DNA of 64,000 nt. Origin: Betaproteobacteria bacterium. Lineage in GTDB: Bacteria > Pseudomonadota > Gammaproteobacteria > Burkholderiales > Casimicrobiaceae. The DNA is taken from NCBI GenBank assembly GCA_013298695.1, contig JAAFIS010000012.1:57684-121683 (forward strand), given 5' to 3'. The notes beneath the pieces were generated by a model. The model was not told where the DNA came from. It did not search any database and saw nothing but the letters and a program-made list of their open reading frames with translations. Below are positions 59,414 to 64,000 of this stretch, in pieces (the stretch's first letter is position 1; the number at the start of each line of letters is the position of its first letter). Position numbers and translations under genes: made by a program.

Positions 59414-62400
59414 GTGTACGTGGAACTGACACTGCAAAGCATGAAAACGCTCTCCGATCTAATGGATCGGGCGTTGGCGCTTGAAGGTGAAGAGCGCACG
59501 CAGTGGCTTGATGAGTTAGCGACCGGACCTCACGCTGCGCTCTCACCGATCTTGCAAGACATGCTTGCCAAGCGCTCCGACATCAGCACACGCTTTCTCT
59601 CGCGTCCACTACACATTGATGGACTCACCGACGTTGACGCAGTCGCGCATGCCCTACCGCGGCTTGAGGCCGATGCTCGCATCGGTGCCTACACGCTCGT
59701 GCGCGAGCTGGGTCGTGGTGGCATGGGCGTGGTGTGGCTTGCCGAGCGCAGCGATGGCCAGATGAAGCGGCAAGTCGCGCTGAAGTTGCCCGTGCTTTCT
59801 GCCTCCGACGCGCTCGCCGAACGGTTCGTGCGTGAGCGAAACATTCTCTCGCAGCTCGAACATCCCAACATCGCGCGGCTCTACGATGCGGGCGTGACTG
59901 AGGCGGGGCAGCCGTTTCTCGCGCTTGAATATGTGGTGGGCGAACCGATCACGTCGCACTGTGATCGCAAACAACTGAGTGTTCGTGAACGATTGCAGCG
60001 CTTTCTCGACGTCGCTCGCGCCGTGCAATACGCGCACGCAAACTTGATCGTTCATCGCGATCTGAAACCAAACAACATTCTCGTCACCGAAGACGGCGCG
60101 GTGCGCTTGCTTGATTTCGGTATCGCGAAACTGCTTGACGATGCGCAGAGCTCCGCGCAAGAAACCGAACTGACACTCATGGCCGGCAGAGCGCTCACGC
60201 TTGATTACGCGAGCCCCGAGCAAGTGCAAGGCAGCGCCATTGGCACCGCGAGCGATGTCTACAGTCTGGGTGTGATTCTGTATCAACTGCTCTGCGGCGA
60301 AAAGCCCTATTCCATTGGGCGAGAACATAAATTTAATGCGGAGAAGCTATTACTCGATCTGCGAGTTATGCCCCTGAGCGAATGGGCGATGAAGAATGAC
60401 GCTGTTCGATCAACGAATGCACGGGAGAGTGCCTCGGAGCTTTCAGTTTCAAATGCAAACTCGCGTGCCACCGCGCGGAAGACCACGCCGGAGAAACTCG
60501 CACGAATGCTCTCGGGTGATCTCGACACGATTGTCGCGAAGTCGATGCGTAAAGTGCCAACCGAGCGCTACGCAACGGTGTCTGAATTTGCAGCTGACAT
60601 TGAGCGCCACCTGGAGGGTTTACCGGTTCTGGCGCAACCTGAATCGTGGCGCTACCGAGCAGGAAAATTCATTCGACGTAATTGGGTGGTTGTTGGCGCG
60701 GCCACTGCAGTGGCATGCTCGGTGGTTGGTGGACTGGGTGTTGCGCTGTGGCAAGCCGACGTCGCTCGCGATCAAGCGCGACTGGCGGACGCGTCGGCTC
60801 GACAAGCGCGCGACGAAAAACTACGCGCTGATCAAGAGGCGCAGCAAGCGCTACAGCAGCGGAGCAGGGCAGATCGTGAAGCGATCACTGCACAAGAAGC
60901 TGCGACGCGCGCCGATGCGCAAGCAAAAGCAGCCGTGAGCGAGGCCATGCGCGCCGATAGCGCAGCGGCGGCGGCGCGAAATGAAGCCACGCGCGCTGAT
61001 CGCGAGGCGCTCGCAGCCAAACGCGAGGCGACTCGCGCAGATCAAGAAGCGCGCCTTGCACGCGCCGAAACTACTCGCGGCAATGCGGTGCAAAGCTATC
61101 TCATCGATTTGTTCAACGCCAACAGCAACGACCAAAAGAACGCGATTCAAGTGCGCAATTTAAACGCCAAACAGTTGCTTGATCGTGGCGCTGAAAAGCT
61201 CGAAGCTGGGAAGGGCGTGCACGCGGATATTGACGCGGCGCTGTTCCGGCTTTTTGGCACGCTCTACGAAAATTTGAGCGACTTGGACGCTTCAAAGCGA
61301 CTGCATCAGCGCAGCATTGCCGCTGCGGAGGCCGCTCACGGAAAAGAATCGCAACAATATGCGCAGGCGATTCTGGAACTCGCGTGGGTGGAAGGCTATG
61401 GCCATCTCGGCAAGCGACTTGATTTGATTGATCAAGCAGAGAAAATTTTGCGCCGTGTTGCACCCACCAGCGAGTTGATGATTCAGGCGCTCAGTTACGA
61501 GGCAACCAGCGTCAGCCTGTCTGATCCACCGCGCGCGGCCAAAGCGGCGACTGAGTCGCTTCAGTTGATCGAACGTTATGGTGGCTCGATCAAGATGAAA
61601 GCGATCGCCGAATATGCGCTGGGTAACGCGCAGCGTGGTCTGGGAAACATTGAAGCGGCGTTGGCGGCGTTTCAGCGTGCCACTGAACATTTCACCAAAT
61701 TTGCCGGACCCGAGAATCCCCAGGTAGCAGATGCCATGGCAGGTGCTACCGTGAGTCTTCGGCAATTGTTGAGATTGACAGAGGCAGAGGCCGCTGCGAG
61801 AAAGACGGTTGACATCTTGCGCCCGTTTGATGGTGATTTGGCGGATGCGAAGGTGATTGGACGCATGCTTGCTGTGTTGATGGCAGAGCGCGGCAATGGG
61901 CGCGATGCGCAGGTGGCGCTTGAGTCAGCGTACGCGCGATTGCGCGATGTTGACGGAAAGCCGCACTCATTGAGATATGCAATCAGTATGGCGCTTGGTA
62001 CTGTCGCGATGGCGCGCGGTGAGCCGCGACGCGCGATGGAACACGGTCAACGGAGCCATGCTGAACTTGCCAGCCAAACGCCCACGATTATGGTTGCCGT
62101 ACTAACGCTCATCGCTAACGCAGCAATGGAAGCGGGTGAATTGCAGGTAGCGAGTAATGCCGTGCGTGACGCAAAGAAAGTGCACGCTGAACGCGGGTTG
62201 CCCATTTTGAACGCACGTTCGGTGACGCGAGCTTCTGCGGAGTTGGCAGCGCTTGAAGGTGACAAAGTGCGTGCTAATGCAGAATTTGCGTTGCTCGCGA
62301 ATCGTGTTGCGGCGGAAGAAGCGACACCGATGTCGCGTCTCGCAGTCGATATGAGCAAGGCGCGCATCTTGGCGCTGCTCGGTCGTTCGGCTGAGGTTCG

Positions 62401-62650
62401 GGCGACGCTCGCGCCATGGTTGCAATCGTCCACATCGATTGAACTGCCGGTACCTACGCACGGCGAAATGCTGCTGCTTGCGGGAGAAGCAGCGCTAAAC
62501 ACTAACGACCCCGACGCTGCGCGACTCTTGCGCCAAGCTGAAGAAGTTTTAGGTAAGAACGATGTACCCACGAGCCCGCGACTGGCGCGCGTTAAGCGGG
62601 CGATGGGCTTGCTTGCGCAAAGCGCATCAACACTTCCGATCCAACGATAG
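59414..62650 (+). CDS. Transmembrane serine/threonine protein kinase with coiled coil and TPR region
   Basis: A 1078-residue kinase. The kinase domain is at about 92-400: GRGGMGVVW at 100-108, Lys124 in VALK, HRDLKPNN with Asp216, DFG at 234-236 and SPEQ in place of APE. One membrane helix is near 424-446. It is followed by a coiled coil in which a 14-residue unit beginning RAD repeats exactly six times at residues 471-554. The remaining 500 residues are helical and TPR-like, probably periplasmic. The GTG at 59414 is the earliest start; GTG 59420 or ATG 59441 are alternatives. An ECF sigma gene follows 24 bp downstream on the same strand. Confidence 0.9.
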   Translation: MYVELTLQSMKTLSDLMDRALALEGEERTQWLDELATGPHAALSPILQDMLAKRSDISTRFLSRPLHIDGLTDVDAVAHALPRLEADARIGAYTLVRELGRGGMGVVWLAERSDGQMKRQVALKLPVLSASDALAERFVRERNILSQLEHPNIARLYDAGVTEAGQPFLALEYVVGEPITSHCDRKQLSVRERLQRFLDVARAVQYAHANLIVHRDLKPNNILVTEDGAVRLLDFGIAKLLDDAQSSAQETELTLMAGRALTLDYASPEQVQGSAIGTASDVYSLGVILYQLLCGEKPYSIGREHKFNAEKLLLDLRVMPLSEWAMKNDAVRSTNARESASELSVSNANSRATARKTTPEKLARMLSGDLDTIVAKSMRKVPTERYATVSEFAADIERHLEGLPVLAQPESWRYRAGKFIRRNWVVVGAATAVACSVVGGLGVALWQADVARDQARLADASARQARDEKLRADQEAQQALQQRSRADREAITAQEAATRADAQAKAAVSEAMRADSAAAAARNEATRADREALAAKREATRADQEARLARAETTRGNAVQSYLIDLFNANSNDQKNAIQVRNLNAKQLLDRGAEKLEAGKGVHADIDAALFRLFGTLYENLSDLDASKRLHQRSIAAAEAAHGKESQQYAQAILELAWVEGYGHLGKRLDLIDQAEKILRRVAPTSELMIQALSYEATSVSLSDPPRAAKAATESLQLIERYGGSIKMKAIAEYALGNAQRGLGNIEAALAAFQRATEHFTKFAGPENPQVADAMAGATVSLRQLLRLTEAEAAARKTVDILRPFDGDLADAKVIGRMLAVLMAERGNGRDAQVALESAYARLRDVDGKPHSLRYAISMALGTVAMARGEPRRAMEHGQRSHAELASQTPTIMVAVLTLIANAAMEAGELQVASNAVRDAKKVHAERGLPILNARSVTRASAELAALEGDKVRANAEFALLANRVAAEEATPMSRLAVDMSKARILALLGRSAEVRATLAPWLQSSTSIELPVPTHGEMLLLAGEAALNTNDPDAARLLRQAEEVLGKNDVPTSPRLARVKRAMGLLAQSASTLPIQR

Positions 62651-62674
62651 GCTATCACGCGTACCATTAGCGAA

Positions 62675-63238
62675 ATGAGCGACATCACTGAACTACTTGG
62701 CAAATCACAAACTGGCGATTTTGATGCTGCTGATCAGCTCTTTTCCGCGCTTTATCCCGAACTTCGTATCGTCGCACGCAGTCGCCTGCGCGGCACGGGC
62801 GATCAGGTCGGGATTGAGACCACCTCGCTGGTGCATGAGAGTTTTTTGCGTTTGGTCGATTCGAAATCGCTCAAACCAGAAAGTCGCTCACACTTTTTGG
62901 CGTATGCATCAAAAGTGATGCGCTCTGTCATCATTGATCTCGTGCGGGAAGCGCAAGCCATTCGGCGCGGGGGCGGCAAACAAGACTTCACGATAAACAC
63001 GCTGGTCGCGGAGAGCATTGCCGCGCAAACACCTGATGAAGAGGAGGTACTCTTCGTAAACGATGCGTTGCGCCGACTCTATGAAATCGACGAGCGTATG
63101 GGGCAGGTAGTGGAAATGCGCTATTTCGGTGGATTGAATGACCGCGAAATAGCGGAAGCGCTCGCCATTACGGTGCGCACCGTGGGGCGCGATTGGGAAA
63201 AGGCGCGTATGTTTCTTCACACGATGCTGAAGCCTTAG
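62675..63238 (+). CDS. ECF-type RNA polymerase sigma factor, kinase-associated
   Basis: A 187-residue sigma factor of the same family as the one at 11 kb. Region 2 shows LYPELRIVARSRLRG, then IETTSLVHESFLRL, where classical factors have DAEDLVQE, and HFLAYASKVMRSVIIDLVRE. The RRGGGKQ linker follows. Region 4 has MRYFGGLNDREIAEALAITV and RTVGRDWEKAR. Region 2.2 thus has Thr49, Thr50 and Ser51 in place of acids. It follows the kinase gene, with no anti-sigma gene nearby. Confidence 0.9.
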   Translation: MSDITELLGKSQTGDFDAADQLFSALYPELRIVARSRLRGTGDQVGIETTSLVHESFLRLVDSKSLKPESRSHFLAYASKVMRSVIIDLVREAQAIRRGGGKQDFTINTLVAESIAAQTPDEEEVLFVNDALRRLYEIDERMGQVVEMRYFGGLNDREIAEALAITVRTVGRDWEKARMFLHTMLKP

Positions 63239-63366
63239 CGCGCGTTGAGCGGAGTTAAGAGGCGGTACTCATGCTTCGGTTTGTGTGACGCTGATCTGTT
63301 TCGTCTGCCTTCGAACCATCCGCCGCTTGAAACCTGCCTCGCGCGCGTTAACAACTCAGCGTCTCC

Positions 63367-63999
63367 TCAAAACGGCAGTCCGACCCCAAGCGCTGCGCGA
63401 ATGCGCGTTTCAATCGCAGCTACGCTGGTAATCGTCGCGTTCACGCCAAGTGCGTTGGCGATGAGCGCGCTGCCGCGAAGGCCGAGCTGGTAGCGGGTGA
63501 GCAGGAGCAAATCGGTGAGCGGCAGCACCGCGTCATCGCCATCGATGTCGAGTGCGAGTGCGCTGCCGCCGATTTGTGTGCGATAGAGCTCGACGACGCT
63601 ATCGGTGTCTTTGTCGGCAAGAAACACCACGCGGGCGCTGTCCGGGCTGATCTGAAAACCACTGCCAACTACACCGCCCGCCACCAGCGCCCCCGAAATC
63701 TTGATCGCTGCGCTGCTCGCAATTGGCGTGCTGTAGAGCTCGAAGACGTTATCGGCGTCCTTGTCGGCAAGAAACACCACGCGGGTGCTGTCGGGGCTGA
63801 TCTGAAAACCGGATGAGTTGCCGCCCGTCACCAGCGGGCCCGAAATCTTGATCGGGGCGCTGCTCGCAATCGGCGTGCTGTAGAGCTCGATGATGTTGAC
63901 CGTATCCTTGATGGCAAGAAACACCACGCGGGCGCTGTCCGGGCTGATCTGAAAACCACTGTCAACTACACCGCCCGCCACCAGCGCCCCCGAAATCTT
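63367..63999 (-). CDS. TolB/WD40-like repeat protein, C-terminal part only
   Basis: The frame is open to the window end and the gene begins beyond it. About 40-residue repeats are visible, each with GFQISPDSARVVFLADKDTD and a following VVELYRTQI segment, a beta-propeller pattern like TolB. The C-terminus has DIDGDDAVLPLTDLLLLTRY and QLGLRGSALIANALG, a degenerate dockerin-like loop matching that of the RCC1 proteins at the window start. It is probably secreted. Confidence 0.82.
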   Translation of the reverse strand, partial: KISGALVAGGVVDSGFQISPDSARVVFLAIKDTVNIIELYSTPIASSAPIKISGPLVTGGNSSGFQISPDSTRVVFLADKDADNVFELYSTPIASSAAIKISGALVAGGVVGSGFQISPDSARVVFLADKDTDSVVELYRTQIGGSALALDIDGDDAVLPLTDLLLLTRYQLGLRGSALIANALGVNATITSVAAIETRIRAALGVGLPF

Positions 64000-64000
64000 G

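Noticed and set aside
59654..60328. Minus-strand frame opposite the kinase domain
   Set aside because: It mirrors the conserved kinase motifs in a GC-rich gene and has no domain pattern of its own.
60824..61075. DNA minisatellite inside the kinase gene
   Set aside because: The 42-bp periodicity is explained by the 14-residue coiled-coil unit; the bases differ between units while the protein pattern is kept.

Overview
The window looks like chromosomal DNA of a betaproteobacterium, most likely Burkholderiales-like. The evidence is gene order: yceD-rpmF-plsX-fabH-fabD, mltG-tmk-holB-pilZ-tatD, dapA-bamC-MBL hydrolase, a split pntAA/pntAB/pntB transhydrogenase, a class I DAHP synthase, pobA and a type II secretion cluster. 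The many Ser/Thr kinases paired with ECF sigma factors and the RCC1-type secreted proteins recall Casimicrobium-like lineages; that placement is a guess. Most of the sequence is housekeeping DNA. I see no prophage, insertion sequence, CRISPR array or recognised defence island.

Layout. 1-2.9 kb: two tandem secreted RCC1-repeat proteins with a dockerin-like C-terminus. 3-4 kb: DAHP synthase. 4.3-11.2 kb (minus): an ECF sigma factor followed by two transmembrane Ser/Thr kinases, closed by a terminator. 11.3-18 kb: an amidohydrolase, pobA, a phosphoethanolamine transferase and a peptide-binding protein. 18-21.9 kb: a translationally coupled transhydrogenase operon that carries two extra small membrane proteins. 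21.9-24.7 kb: a scarred locus with gene fragments, a P-loop kinase, an EamA exporter and a peroxiredoxin. 25-34.6 kb: a subtilase, cysS, an XRE-cupin regulator, an EamA exporter, a PaiB-like protein, a TadA-GNAT fusion, a BamE-like lipoprotein and an alpha/beta hydrolase. 34.6-39.2 kb (minus): gspG-I-J-K-L-M-N without gspH. 39.3-48.5 kb: the mltG-tmk-holB-pilZ-tatD-ankyrin and dapA-bamC-MBL groups, an NlpC/P60 hydrolase and a HAD phosphatase. 48.6-51.2 kb: a DUF1992 protein, 184-bp tandem repeats, tRNA-Leu(TAA), an RsmI-like methylase and Maf. 51.4-55.7 kb: the fatty-acid/ribosomal cluster. 55.9-59.1 kb: poorly characterised exported proteins. 59.4-63.2 kb: a second kinase plus ECF sigma pair in the opposite gene order. 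63.4-64 kb: the end of a TolB-like repeat protein with the same kind of C-terminal domain as the RCC1 proteins.

The most unusual signal is an interspersed element of about 85 bp. It consists of two short palindromes held at a nearly constant inner distance of 48-50 nt, with a central CGATAAT-like core. I count ten copies, in both orientations, mostly intergenic. One copy supplies the signal-peptide codons of a secreted hydrolase, another overlaps the signal peptide of an ankyrin protein, and a third abuts maf. A separate family of GTAG-headed inverted repeats resembles RAYT-type REP elements. The other notable theme is the two kinase/ECF sigma modules. Their sigma region 2.2 has lost the usual DAED acids and has threonine there, which suggests activation by phosphorylation as known for ECF43-type factors.
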